A DNA stretch of 45,108 nt from Frankiaceae bacterium (GCA_030840645.1 JAVEEC010000032.1:1-45108); one strand, 5' to 3'; shown: positions 1-8,015, numbered from the stretch's first letter. Notes: generated by a model from the sequence alone, not told the origin. Program-made: numbers and translations.

Positions 1-166
1 CTAGGGCGTGTCTCCCAATCCGCGATCGTCGCGAGCGGCGTCCAGGGCGGTGCATCGCCAGGCGGAGGAGGGGTCGAGAGCAGCGCTCTCGGCGCCGACG
101 ACAACGCCGCGAGGCGCCGTGCTGGGCGTCGCGCAGCAGATCAGCGGATTGGGAGATACGCCCTAG
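1..166. repeat. CTAG-flanked palindromic repeat, copy A (MITE-like)
   Basis: A 158-bp body lies between two CTAG tetramers (1-4 and 163-166). The left end begins GGGCGTGTCTCCCAATCCGC and the right end is its near-perfect inverse, with one change (GATACGCC for GACACGCC). An internal hairpin occupies about 73-93 (GAGAGC, loop AGC, GCTCTC). Related copies lie at 26024-26102 and 29407-29563. The right CTAG contains the TAG stop codon of the minus-strand oxidoreductase gene. CTAG reads as a target-site duplication, so I infer a non-autonomous transposable element. No transposase is present in the window. One frame (CTA GGG CGT...) is open across the whole 162-bp insertion. Confidence 0.85.
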
Positions 167-1149
167 AGGGCGACGGGCGTACCGCCCGCCGCTGACTCGA
201 ACGCCGCGTCGAGGACCGCCGCCGTCGCGCGCGACGCGGCGAGCGGAACGACCCACCCCGGGCCGCCTTCGATGGCGGCGGAGGTCTGCTCGACCATCAG
301 CCGGTACGCGTTCGCCGCGGGGACCCGCTCGGGATGCCGTCCGGCGACGCTGTTGAACCAGATCTCCGTGTCGACGCCCTCCCACGCGGTGAACGGCTCG
401 CCGCGCACCTCCAGCCCGCCGCGCTCCCCCTCGATGACGAACGACTGCCCCGCGGGCTCGTCGATGCTGCACCGCAGCTCCGCCTCGCCGCCGTCGAACG
501 ACACGGTCAGCTCCGTCGTCAGGTCCACACCGGTCGGCCCGAGGGTGGCCTTGGCGGTCACCTCGCGGGCCGGCGTCCCGAACGCCGCCAGCGCGGCCGA
601 CACGACGTAGCACCCGACGTCGTACAGCGCCCCGCCGCCCAGGGCCGGGTCGAGTCGGTAGTTGCCGCCGGGCACGCCGGCGAACGTGAACCCCGCCCGG
701 ACGTACGTTACCGGGCCGAGCGCCTCGAACTCGTGCAGCAGCCGCTCCACCAGCCGCATGCGCGGGTGCCAGCGGTACCACGACGCCTCGACGAGCAGCC
801 GGCTCGCGCCGGCCGCGGCGGCGGTCATTGTGTCGACCTCCGCCACGGAGAGCGCCAACGGCTTCTCGCAGAGCACGTGCTTGCCGGCGCCGAGAGCGGC
901 GATCGACAACGGCGCGTGGGCGTCGTTGGCCAGCGCAACGTAGACCGCGTCGACAGACGGGTCCGCGAGCAGGTCGTCGTACGTCCCGTGCACCGTCGCG
1001 ACGCCGTGCTGGTCGGCGAGCCGGCGGGCGCGTTCGGCGTCGCGGGACGCGATGGCGGCGACCTCCGCGCCCGAGGCCGAGACGAGCGCGGGGAGCATCG
1101 CCCGCTCCGCGATCCACCCCGCGCCGAGCACGCCCCACCGGACGGTCAT
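163..1149 (-). CDS. Gfo/Idh/MocA family NAD(P)-dependent oxidoreductase
   Basis: This is a 328-residue cytoplasmic dehydrogenase of the family that oxidises sugars, inositols and related polyols with NAD(P). The Rossmann motif GVLGAGWIAE starts at residue 6, and the family signature CEKPLAL, whose lysine contacts cofactor and substrate, lies near residue 95. The C-terminal half fits the usual alpha/beta substrate domain. The start is the ATG at 1149, which overlaps the stop of the upstream gene by 4 bases (ATGA), so the pair is probably translationally coupled and may act on one pathway. The stop codon TAG lies within the CTAG of repeat copy A. The substrate cannot be read from the sequence. 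Confidence 0.9.
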   Translation of the reverse strand: MTVRWGVLGAGWIAERAMLPALVSASGAEVAAIASRDAERARRLADQHGVATVHGTYDDLLADPSVDAVYVALANDAHAPLSIAALGAGKHVLCEKPLALSVAEVDTMTAAAAGASRLLVEASWYRWHPRMRLVERLLHEFEALGPVTYVRAGFTFAGVPGGNYRLDPALGGGALYDVGCYVVSAALAAFGTPAREVTAKATLGPTGVDLTTELTVSFDGGEAELRCSIDEPAGQSFVIEGERGGLEVRGEPFTAWEGVDTEIWFNSVAGRHPERVPAANAYRLMVEQTSAAIEGGPGWVVPLAASRATAAVLDAAFESAAGGTPVAL

Positions 1150-2786
1150 CCGCGGACCTCCACCGGTCGTCCACCCTCGCGCGCGGAGGCGGTCGCGGCC
1201 TCCATGACCGCGATGTTGCGGCGCGACCCCTCGGGCGTGACCGACATCGGCAGGCCGGAGAGCAGCCGGTCGGCCAGCTCGCGGTGGAACGGCTGCGCGG
1301 GCGCCGGCGCGATGGCGAGTCGCTGCTCGTGCACGCCGCCGAAGCCGTCGGGCGTGCAGACGGTCAGCGCCGCGGGCGACTCGGCGGGCGTCAACGCATC
1401 CTCGGCGAGGTTGCCGACGGCGTCGCGGGCGACGACCGACTCGTACCGCCAGTCCCCGCGCACGGCGCCGCGCGTGCCGAGGACGTACCACTTCGGCTTC
1501 GGAGTCGCCGCGAGGTCGGAGTGGACGAACTCCGCCTCCGCGCCGTCGGCGAAGTGCACGGTCACCCGGCTGTGGTCGGCGTTGGTGACGTCGTGCCAGA
1601 CGCGTTTCTGCGTCGCGGCGGAGACCCACTCGACGGGCTGCGGCATCAGCCGCAGGGTCCAGTCCAGGTGGTGGCTGCCCCAGTCGTAGATCGCGCCGCC
1701 GCTGACCTCCTCGTCGGAGTGCCAGTAGCTGCACGGGTGGCCGTACCCGCCGACGAACGACTCCAGGTGGAACACGTCCCCGATCGCGCCCGAGCGCACC
1801 ACCCGCTCCAGCGCAAGGAAGTCGGCGTCCCAGCGGCGGTTCTGGTACACCGCGAGGACGAGGCCGCGTGCCGCCGCGAGGTCGACCATCGCGTCGGCCT
1901 CGGCGACGGTGAGGCAGAACGGCTTCTCCACGACGACGTGCTTGCCGGCCTCCAGCGCGCGCAGCGTCCAGGAGACGTGGGTGTCGGGCGGCGTCGAGAC
2001 GACGACGAGGTCGACGCCGTCGTCGGCGACCAGGGCGTCCGCGTCGGCGAACGTCCGCACCGACGGCGCCAGCGAATGCGCCGCCTCGACGCGTGAGGCA
2101 TTGCGGTCGCAGACCGCCGCGAGCGAGAGGCCGGCCGTCGCGGCGATGGCGGCGCTGTGCTCGTGGCCGATGGCGCCGTAGCCGAGAATGCCGACGCGCA
2201 CGTCCGGCCCGTCCGCCGCCCCCTCCGCGCAACGCAGCACCCGCAGCAGCAGCCGCTGCACGACCTGGTCGGCAGGCGTGAGGGTGAACGTCGCCAGCGT
2301 CCCGACCCCGCGCCGCATCGTGGCGACGGGGTGCTGGGTCAGCTGCCACGCGGCGGTGAGCAGTACCTCGGTGTCGTCGGTGACCTTGTCGACGCGCAGC
2401 AGCACGTCGTGGACGAGCACCTCCCCGCCCATCCGGTCGGCGACGTCGCCGGCTCGCGGGCCGGGTCCGACCCGCAGCTCGTACGGGACAGTCGGCCCGA
2501 GCGGCATGACGCCCGCACGGTCGAGCAACGCCGTCCCCTCCCGCCAGGCGGCGACCGTGGGGCCGGCGAGGACGACGACGCCGCCCCGGTCGAGGCAGGC
2601 CGTCACCGCGTCCAGCAAGCCGGGCGCCGGCGGCCGGTCGCTGAACACCACGACCGTCCCCTCCAGGTCCCCGCCGGGACACACGGTGACCGCGCGCCCG
2701 GCACGGTCCGCGTACGACGCGAACGCCGCCACCGCGGCGGACGCCGCGTCCGCCGAGAGGTCGTCGACGATGGTGATCCCGTTCAT
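1146..2786 (-). CDS. Two-domain Gfo/Idh/MocA oxidoreductase with N-terminal GATase/ThuA-like domain
   Basis: This 546-residue protein is about 200 residues longer than a standard Gfo/Idh/MocA enzyme. Residues from about 203 on carry the dehydrogenase: VGILGYGAIGHEH (nucleotide binding), VVEKPFCLT (the EKP signature) and GGAIYDWGSHHLDW (conserved substrate-domain segment). The first ~190 residues form a separate alpha/beta domain with VVVFSDRPPAPGLLDAV and GGVVVLAGP. That layout recalls ThuA or class I glutamine-amidotransferase-like folds, but I see no clear catalytic triad and treat this as inference. The start ATG at 2786 was chosen because a TAGGCT hexamer ends 7 bases upstream, as at other leaderless genes here. 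It is the first gene of a two-gene operon. The substrate is unknown. Confidence 0.85.
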   Translation of the reverse strand: MNGITIVDDLSADAASAAVAAFASYADRAGRAVTVCPGGDLEGTVVVFSDRPPAPGLLDAVTACLDRGGVVVLAGPTVAAWREGTALLDRAGVMPLGPTVPYELRVGPGPRAGDVADRMGGEVLVHDVLLRVDKVTDDTEVLLTAAWQLTQHPVATMRRGVGTLATFTLTPADQVVQRLLLRVLRCAEGAADGPDVRVGILGYGAIGHEHSAAIAATAGLSLAAVCDRNASRVEAAHSLAPSVRTFADADALVADDGVDLVVVSTPPDTHVSWTLRALEAGKHVVVEKPFCLTVAEADAMVDLAAARGLVLAVYQNRRWDADFLALERVVRSGAIGDVFHLESFVGGYGHPCSYWHSDEEVSGGAIYDWGSHHLDWTLRLMPQPVEWVSAATQKRVWHDVTNADHSRVTVHFADGAEAEFVHSDLAATPKPKWYVLGTRGAVRGDWRYESVVARDAVGNLAEDALTPAESPAALTVCTPDGFGGVHEQRLAIAPAPAQPFHRELADRLLSGLPMSVTPEGSRRNIAVMEAATASAREGGRPVEVRG

Positions 2787-2793
2787 GCGAGCC

Positions 2794-2799
2794 AGCCTA
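2794..2799 (-). promoter_or_regulatory. -10 element of a leaderless promoter (Gfo/Idh operon)
   Basis: TAGGCT is read on the minus strand, with 7 bases between it and the ATG at 2786. This spacing puts transcription initiation at the start codon. No convincing -35 hexamer is visible. Confidence 0.55.
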
Positions 2800-2868
2800 G
2801 GCGCCGCCTGTGACACCCGCCCGCGCACACGTCGGCGCGCCCGCGCCAGACCGCCCGATCACGCCGGT

Positions 2869-4014
2869 CTACACCGGCCGCGACGCGACCTCGGTCAGCG
2901 GGAACGCGTCCTTCCAGACCGGCTCGTACCCCGCCGCCTCGAGCGTTCGGGCAACCTCGGCGGGCGAGCGGTGGTCGGCGACGCTGAACTGCTCCTGCGC
3001 CTCACCCGGGTGCGAGTACCCGCCCGGCTCGGTGGAGGACCCGGCGCTCATCGACGTCACCGCGATCTTCACCAGGCCGTCGCGCAACGCCGCCGGCTCG
3101 CGGGTCGACAGCACGATCCCCGCCTCCGGCTCGTAGAGCCGCAGCGCCGCGAGTGCCTGCACGTACGCCCGGTCCCCCACCGGCACCACCGGCTGGAACC
3201 CCGACGCCGACGGCTTGATGCGCGGCAGCGCGACTGTCACCTCGGTCCGCCAGTACGCGCGGACGAGGAACGCCGCGTGCGCCGCGACCGCGAGCACGTC
3301 GGCCCGCCAGTCCGGCGCGAGGCCGAGCAGAGCGCCGATGCCGAGGCGGCGGATGCCGGCCTCGGCGGCGCGTTCGGTGGAGGCGAGGCGGCGGTCGTAG
3401 TCGCGCTTCCACCCGGCGGCGTGCACCTCGGCGTACCGCGACCGGTCGTAGGTCTCCTGGTAGTGCACGACGCCCTCGGCGCCGGCCGCGACGAGCCGCG
3501 CGTACGTGTCGTCGGACCAGGTCTGCGTCTCGATGGAGATGCTCGGGACGAACGGCGCCAGCCGCGCGACGACGTCGAGCAGGTAGTCGGGCGACACCTC
3601 GACGCGGTGCTCGCCGGAGACGAGCAGCAGGTGCCGGAAACCCCTGTCGCACAACAGTTTCGCCTCGCGCACGACCTCGTCGGGCGAGAGCGTGCGGCGC
3701 GGCACGTCGAGGTCCTTCGAGAACCCGCAGTACGTGCACGTCGACAGGCAGGCGTTCGAGACGTACAACGGCGCGAACAGCCGCACCGCGCGCCCGAACC
3801 GTCGCAGTGTCAACGCGGCCGCCGCCTGCGCCAGCTCCTCGATCCGCGCCTCGGCGGCGGGCGAGAGCAGGGCCGCGAGGTCGGTGAGGTCCCGGCGTTC
3901 GCGGGCCAGCGCCTGCGTGACGTCGTCGTCGGTCGCCGACGCGGCGAAGCGCGACAGGGCGCCGAGGTCGAGCCCCGCCAGCTCGGCGGCGAAGCGGCCG
4001 GCCGACTCGGTCAC
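2869..4014 (-). CDS. thiH: 2-iminoacetate synthase ThiH (radical SAM)
   Basis: ThiH cleaves tyrosine with S-adenosylmethionine to give 2-iminoacetate (dehydroglycine) and p-cresol, supplying the glycine-derived part of the thiamine thiazole. The protein has 381 residues, the usual length. The radical-SAM cluster motif CLSTCTYC gives C89, C93 and C96. SISIETQ and GIGALLGL segments follow as in the family, and the C-terminal ThiH/BATS-type region is present. The GTG start at 4014 overlaps the thiG stop (GTGA), so the two are coupled. ThiH needs low oxygen or good cluster protection. Many actinomycetes use the glycine oxidase ThiO instead, which makes this choice notable. Confidence 0.93.
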   Translation of the reverse strand: MTESAGRFAAELAGLDLGALSRFAASATDDDVTQALARERRDLTDLAALLSPAAEARIEELAQAAAALTLRRFGRAVRLFAPLYVSNACLSTCTYCGFSKDLDVPRRTLSPDEVVREAKLLCDRGFRHLLLVSGEHRVEVSPDYLLDVVARLAPFVPSISIETQTWSDDTYARLVAAGAEGVVHYQETYDRSRYAEVHAAGWKRDYDRRLASTERAAEAGIRRLGIGALLGLAPDWRADVLAVAAHAAFLVRAYWRTEVTVALPRIKPSASGFQPVVPVGDRAYVQALAALRLYEPEAGIVLSTREPAALRDGLVKIAVTSMSAGSSTEPGGYSHPGEAQEQFSVADHRSPAEVARTLEAAGYEPVWKDAFPLTEVASRPV

Positions 4015-4790
4015 GTCAGGAACCCGGTCAGGGGTGACGACGCCTCGGCCTCGGTGCGCGGCGCGGCGCGGCCGGCGTGCCACGCGAGCCGCCCGGCCTC
4101 GACGCCGAGCGCGAACGCCCGCGCCATCGCGACCGGGTCGCGCGCGACCGCGATGGCGGTGTTGACGAGAACGGCGTCCGCGCCGATCTCCAGGGCGGTC
4201 GCGGCGTCGCTCGGCACGCCGAGCCCGGCGTCGACGACGACGGGGACCCCGGCCTGCTCGACGATGATCTCGACGGCGTCGCGGGTACGGAGGCCGCGGT
4301 TCGAGCCGATCCACGAGCCGAGGGGCATGACGGTCGCGCAGCCCGCCTCTTCCAGGCGGCGGCACAGCACCGGGTCGGCGGAGCAGTACGGCAGCACGGT
4401 GAACCCCTCCGCCACCAGCAGCTCCGCCGCCCGCAGGGTCTCGATCGGGTCGGGCGCGAGCCAGCGCGGGTCCGGAGTGACCTCGAGCTTCACGAAGTCC
4501 GGCATCCCGCCGGCCCGCGCGAGCCTGGCCAGCCGGACGGCCTCCTCGGCGGTCGCGGCGCCGGACGTGTTGGGCAGCAGGAGGACGTCCGCCGGCAGGA
4601 AGTCGAGGATGTCGCCCTCGCCCGCGCGGGTGACGTCGACCCGGCGCAGCGCCACCGTGACGATCTCGGTACCGCTGGCGAGGATCGCGTCGCGCATCAC
4701 GGCGTGCGAGGCGAACTTGCCGGTCCCGACGAGCAGCCGGGACGAGAACGCGCGCGCGCCGATGACGAGCTGGTCGTCCTCCGCGGTCAT
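4011..4790 (-). CDS. thiG: Thiazole synthase ThiG
   Basis: ThiG condenses deoxyxylulose 5-phosphate, dehydroglycine and the ThiS thiocarboxylate sulfur into the thiazole phosphate of thiamine. The 259-residue TIM-barrel protein has the expected segments: LLVGTGKF at the N-terminus, FVKLEV with the Schiff-base lysine K101, [13 protein letters not shown] for phosphate and product binding, and [13 protein letters not shown]. The GSNRGL variant resembles ThiG from bacteria that pair it with ThiH. No thiS, thiF or thiO lies beside it. A TAGACT hexamer ends 7 bases before the ATG, so thiGH probably has its own leaderless promoter although the upstream gene ends only 10 bases away. Confidence 0.95.
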   Translation of the reverse strand: MTAEDDQLVIGARAFSSRLLVGTGKFASHAVMRDAILASGTEIVTVALRRVDVTRAGEGDILDFLPADVLLLPNTSGAATAEEAVRLARLARAGGMPDFVKLEVTPDPRWLAPDPIETLRAAELLVAEGFTVLPYCSADPVLCRRLEEAGCATVMPLGSWIGSNRGLRTRDAVEIIVEQAGVPVVVDAGLGVPSDAATALEIGADAVLVNTAIAVARDPVAMARAFALGVEAGRLAWHAGRAAPRTEAEASSPLTGFLT

Positions 4791-4797
4791 GCCCCCG

Positions 4798-4803
4798 AGT
4801 CTA
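4798..4803 (-). promoter_or_regulatory. -10 element before thiG, overlapping a stop codon
   Basis: TAGACT on the minus strand lies 7 bases before the thiG ATG. Its TAG (4803-4801) is also the stop codon of the upstream BNR-repeat gene. Confidence 0.5.
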
Positions 4804-6435
4804 CGGTCCGTCCCCGCCCGCGCGGCCCCGATAACGGCGCAGCAGCAACGCCGCCACCACGAGCAGCGCGGCGATGACCGCCAGCGCGCCGGGCAGGCCG
4901 GTGGCCGGCATCCCCGCCGGCGGCGCCGTGACCGGCGGCTTCACCTGCGGCGGCCGCACCGTGCCGCCGCCACCGCCGTTCGCGGGCGGCGCAGGGGCGA
5001 ACAGGCTGGCGCCCGCGGTCTGCGCGGCGACGTAGGTGCCGCTCTCCGCCCCCGGACCTGCCGAGCCGACCGTGGGCCACGTGACGTAGGTGTAGCCGCG
5101 CGCGTCGAGGCCGATGCCGTAGACGTCGGCCGAACGGTCGCACGCGAAGCCGTTCTCGACGCCCGCCGCGGGCCCGCTGCCGCACTGCGCCATCAGCTCG
5201 CCCGCGGTGCCCGCGTACGTGGGTACGGAGCTGAGCCGCGCCCGCGTGAAGTGCGGCGACGGCGTGAGACCGTCGAGGGTCTGCGCGACGACGGAGTACC
5301 ACTGCGACTTGTCGCTGCCGCGCAGCTCGCCCTCGTAGTACGCGAACGTCAGCCGCCCCGGGTCGCCCGCGATGACGTGGGGGAGGATGTTGCCCGCGTC
5401 GTCGAGCGGCGCGACGGTCTTGGGGGCGGACCAGGACGAGAGGTCCGGCGGCGCGACGACGTACTTGATCGCGGCGGTGAAGTCGGTGGCGTTCCTCGAC
5501 TCGGGGAACGTCACGTACACGTTGCCGGCGGTGTCGACCGCGCCGGGCGAGAGCTCCATCCCGACGACCTGGCCGGTCGCGGAACGGTCGACCGCGAGCG
5601 ACTGCGACCAGGACCCGAGGCTGCCGTCGTCCGACGACGTGACCCACACGCGGGTCGCGCTGACGACGTTGACCTCGAACGGACCCGGCGAGACGCCCGC
5701 GCCGCAGCCGCCGAGCGGCCCGACGGTCGACGTCCGCGTGCCGAAGAACACGTAGACCCGCCCGGTCGGCCCTACCGCCATGCCGGACGGGCCGCCGGAG
5801 TCGGCGCACTGGAGGTCGGCGTACGCCTGCGTCCCCGGCAGCGTCGTCGGCACCGGCTCGCCGAACGTCGCGCCGCCGTCGGTCGACGTCTGCACCCACA
5901 TGTTGTGCGCGGCCGCGCCGCTCAACAGGTTGTGCCAGAGGATGTAGACACGGGACTTGCCGGTCGTCGGGTCGACCGGGCCGACAGCAAACCACTGCCT
6001 GTCGGTGTCGCTGAACGTCGCCCCCGTGCTCTCGTGCCACGACTCGCCGCGGTCGTCGGAGTAGCTGTTGCGGAAGTTGATGGCGCCGCTCGCCCCGACG
6101 GTGTCCAGCTCGCTCGCGACCAGCCGCCCGGTCGACGTCACGACGATGTCGGTGTCGATCGTCGGGATGTCCTGGCCGCTCGGGTCGCCGGGCGTGCGGT
6201 TCCAGGTGAGGCCGTTGTCGGAGGACCGGTAGACGACGGCGGTGCCGTTCTGCGCGTTGGTGATGACGTACGCCCCGCCGTCGGGCGCGATGGCGACGCG
6301 CGGCTCGGTGCCGCCGTTGGCGCCGTCGAGGCGGACCGCGTGGAACGTCAGCGTGGTCGCGGACGACGGCGCGGCCACGAGCAGTGCCGTGGCGGCGAAC
6401 AGCGCGGCGGGGAGGGCGAGGTGACGGGAGCGCAT
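4801..6435 (-). CDS. Secreted BNR-repeat (sialidase-like) protein with C-terminal sorting signal
   Basis: This is a 544-residue exported protein. A signal peptide of about 27 residues (hydrophobic core [17 protein letters not shown]) precedes a beta-propeller-type region with BNR/Asp-box repeats: [17 protein letters not shown] and TSTDGGATF. Such repeats occur in sialidases and other propellers. I see no sialidase catalytic arginine set, so enzyme activity is not claimed. A proline-rich linker (about 475-508) leads to MPATG (509-513), a hydrophobic helix and the basic tail RRYRGR, the layout of a sortase substrate, so the protein is probably anchored to the wall. GAAGGGG precedes the ATG. The function is unknown. 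Confidence 0.85.
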   Translation of the reverse strand: MRSRHLALPAALFAATALLVAAPSSATTLTFHAVRLDGANGGTEPRVAIAPDGGAYVITNAQNGTAVVYRSSDNGLTWNRTPGDPSGQDIPTIDTDIVVTSTGRLVASELDTVGASGAINFRNSYSDDRGESWHESTGATFSDTDRQWFAVGPVDPTTGKSRVYILWHNLLSGAAAHNMWVQTSTDGGATFGEPVPTTLPGTQAYADLQCADSGGPSGMAVGPTGRVYVFFGTRTSTVGPLGGCGAGVSPGPFEVNVVSATRVWVTSSDDGSLGSWSQSLAVDRSATGQVVGMELSPGAVDTAGNVYVTFPESRNATDFTAAIKYVVAPPDLSSWSAPKTVAPLDDAGNILPHVIAGDPGRLTFAYYEGELRGSDKSQWYSVVAQTLDGLTPSPHFTRARLSSVPTYAGTAGELMAQCGSGPAAGVENGFACDRSADVYGIGLDARGYTYVTWPTVGSAGPGAESGTYVAAQTAGASLFAPAPPANGGGGGTVRPPQVKPPVTAPPAGMPATGLPGALAVIAALLVVAALLLRRYRGRAGGDGP

Positions 6436-6459
6436 GGGTACCCCTTCGACGCGGCGCGG

Positions 6460-6795
6460 CTAGATACCTGGGTCGGCGAGCCGGAGCGAGTTGAGCCTGG
6501 TCTCGGTGGCGTCGATCTGCGCGACCACCGACGCGACGCTCGGCGGCACCGCGACGTCGGTCTCGCTGTACAGGAAGATATTGAGGACGTCGTTGGCCCC
6601 CACTTGCAGCTCGCGGCTCCGGCAGAACTCGCCGAGCGCGAACTCCCACGAGAACACCCCGCCCGACTCGTCGGCGGCGACGTGGCAGTAGTACGTGAGG
6701 AACCGGTTGCCGTGCAGCGCGTAGTGCCGGACGCCGCCGCGACCGACCGAGGAGAACACGAAGCCGATCGACTCCAGGTCCTCCACGAACGCCAC
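6460..6795 (-). CDS. Conserved-looking small protein of unknown function
   Basis: This is a 111-residue protein without signal peptide or membrane helix. It starts at GTG 6795 behind AGGAGAG, and its reading frame has the local codon bias, so I take it as real. Segments such as VRHYALHGNRFLTYYCHVAADESGG suggest an alternating beta-rich N-terminus and a helical C-terminus (VASVVAQIDATETRLNSL). It lies 7 bases after the hydroxyacid dehydrogenase gene and 24 bases before the BNR-repeat gene on the same strand, so the three may be co-transcribed. I do not recognise a family. Confidence 0.6.
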   Translation of the reverse strand: MAFVEDLESIGFVFSSVGRGGVRHYALHGNRFLTYYCHVAADESGGVFSWEFALGEFCRSRELQVGANDVLNIFLYSETDVAVPPSVASVVAQIDATETRLNSLRLADPGI

Positions 6796-6802
6796 GACTC
6801 TC

Positions 6803-7795
6803 CTACCTGCGCCTGATCACGGGATCGACCCCGTTGACCACATCCTGCACCGGCTCCCCGCCGACGGCGCGGGCGAGGTTGCGCTGCACCGCCAGAGCGA
6901 TGCGCAGCCGTGCCTGGGCCGTGGCCCCGGCGACGTGCGGCGACAGCAGCACCCGGTCGTGCGAACGCAGCGGCGACCCGTCGGGCAGCGGCTCGGTGTC
7001 GTAGACGTCGAGAGCGACGCCGGCCAGCTGCCCCGAGTCCAGCAACGCCGGCAGCGCCCCCTCGTCGACGATCCCGCCGCGTGCCGCGTTGACGACGACG
7101 GCGCCCCGCGGAAGCGACCGCAGCGCATCCGCGCCGAGCAGGCCGCGCGTCTCGTCCCCCAACGCGATGACGACGACGAGCACGTCACTCGTGGCCAGCA
7201 GGTCGGCGAGGGGGCGGTAGGTGGCGGCGGCCTCGGCACGCTCGCGACGGGACCAGTAGGAGACATCGCAGCCGAACGCCGCGAACCGCTCCGCCGCCGC
7301 CGCGCCGACCGCGCCGTACCCGACGATCCCCACCCGCCGGCCGGACAGCTCGAGGCACCCGCGCGTCACCAGGTCCAGCTGCGGCCACCGCCCGGCCCGA
7401 ACCTCCGCATCCGCCCACAGCAGGTTGCGGGACACGGCGAGCGCGGCCATGACGCACCACTCGGCGACACCGACGGCGTTCGCACCGGCGGTGTTCGCAA
7501 CCGGAATCCCCGCGGCGGCGCACGCAGCGAGATCGATGTGCTCGACCCCGACCGTCGGCTGCTGCACGAACGCCAGATGGGGCGCGGCGTTCACCAGCTC
7601 GGCATCGATGCGGAGCAACGCGGTGAAGTCCCCGATGAGGATCTCGGCGTCGGCAACGGCAACCCGGGCCGCCTCCGGGGTCCGCTCGGCAGGGACCGTG
7701 ATCGTGACGGGCAGGTCAGGCGCGAACCCGCGTACCGCCTCGGCAGGCAGCGGGAGCAGCGCAGCGAGCCGCCACGGCCGCACAGACGAGCCCAT
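6803..7795 (-). CDS. D-isomer-specific 2-hydroxyacid dehydrogenase
   Basis: This 330-residue cytoplasmic NAD(P)-dependent dehydrogenase belongs to the family that includes phosphoglycerate, glyoxylate/hydroxypyruvate and D-lactate dehydrogenases. The nucleotide motif GYGAVG covers 159-164. The catalytic set is present: R239 in NAARGG, E268 in DTEPLP and H287 in SPHVAG. There is no C-terminal ACT domain, so it is not a full-length SerA. The ATG at 7795 is preceded by a strong AGGAGGAGG. The same frame stays open to 7939, but that extension runs through a repeat (7824-7876) and is not part of the protein. The substrate is not determined by the sequence. Confidence 0.92.
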   Translation of the reverse strand: MGSSVRPWRLAALLPLPAEAVRGFAPDLPVTITVPAERTPEAARVAVADAEILIGDFTALLRIDAELVNAAPHLAFVQQPTVGVEHIDLAACAAAGIPVANTAGANAVGVAEWCVMAALAVSRNLLWADAEVRAGRWPQLDLVTRGCLELSGRRVGIVGYGAVGAAAAERFAAFGCDVSYWSRRERAEAAATYRPLADLLATSDVLVVVIALGDETRGLLGADALRSLPRGAVVVNAARGGIVDEGALPALLDSGQLAGVALDVYDTEPLPDGSPLRSHDRVLLSPHVAGATAQARLRIALAVQRNLARAVGGEPVQDVVNGVDPVIRRR

Positions 7796-7823
7796 CGGCG
7801 TCCTCCTCCTCACGGCACCATCG

Positions 7824-7876
7824 CGTTCTGTGCAGCCCAGCTCGCCCCTCTCGAGCGTGGTGATCTTCACAGAACG
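7824..7876. repeat. 53-bp imperfect inverted repeat, copy 1
   Basis: It begins CGTTCTGTGCAG and ends CTTCACAGAACG, so the ends are inverted copies, with CCCCTCTCGAGCGTG in the middle. A second copy at 24434-24485 keeps the ends and centre and differs mainly in 12-18. Both copies lie between divergently transcribed genes. It could be a small palindromic element or a shared regulatory structure. Confidence 0.75.
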
Positions 7877-7993
7877 AGTCGGGGTGGACGAACGAGAACG
7901 AGCGTGAACCCCACCAGCCCCACTTGTCACATACGTCACCGCGCGTCTAACGTAACGGGAGCGGCTGGGGAAGGCCGCCTCAGCAAGACCAAC

Positions 7994-8015
7994 GCGGGTC
8001 CAGTCCGGGACCCGC
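7994..8015 (+). promoter_or_regulatory. Leader hairpin upstream of the LysM/transglycosylase gene
   Basis: GCGGGTCC (7994-8001) and GGACCCGC (8008-8015) form a perfect 8-bp stem with loop AGTCCG, 25 bases before the chosen ATG. A smaller hairpin (GCGGC...GCCGC) lies at about 7961-7978. Together they suggest a structured 5' leader. Cell-wall hydrolase genes of actinomycetes often carry c-di-AMP riboswitches, but I could not align the conserved core of that class here. Confidence 0.4.

Noticed and set aside
2188-6816. A 1542-codon open frame on the plus strand
   Set aside because: It lies antisense to five genes with clear motifs. Long antisense frames are expected at this GC content. The peptide is Arg/Ala/Gly-rich without domains.
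7796-7939. N-terminal extension of the hydroxyacid dehydrogenase
   Set aside because: The extension is the translation of the 53-bp inverted repeat and lacks similarity to the family. AGGAGGAGG supports the start at 7795.
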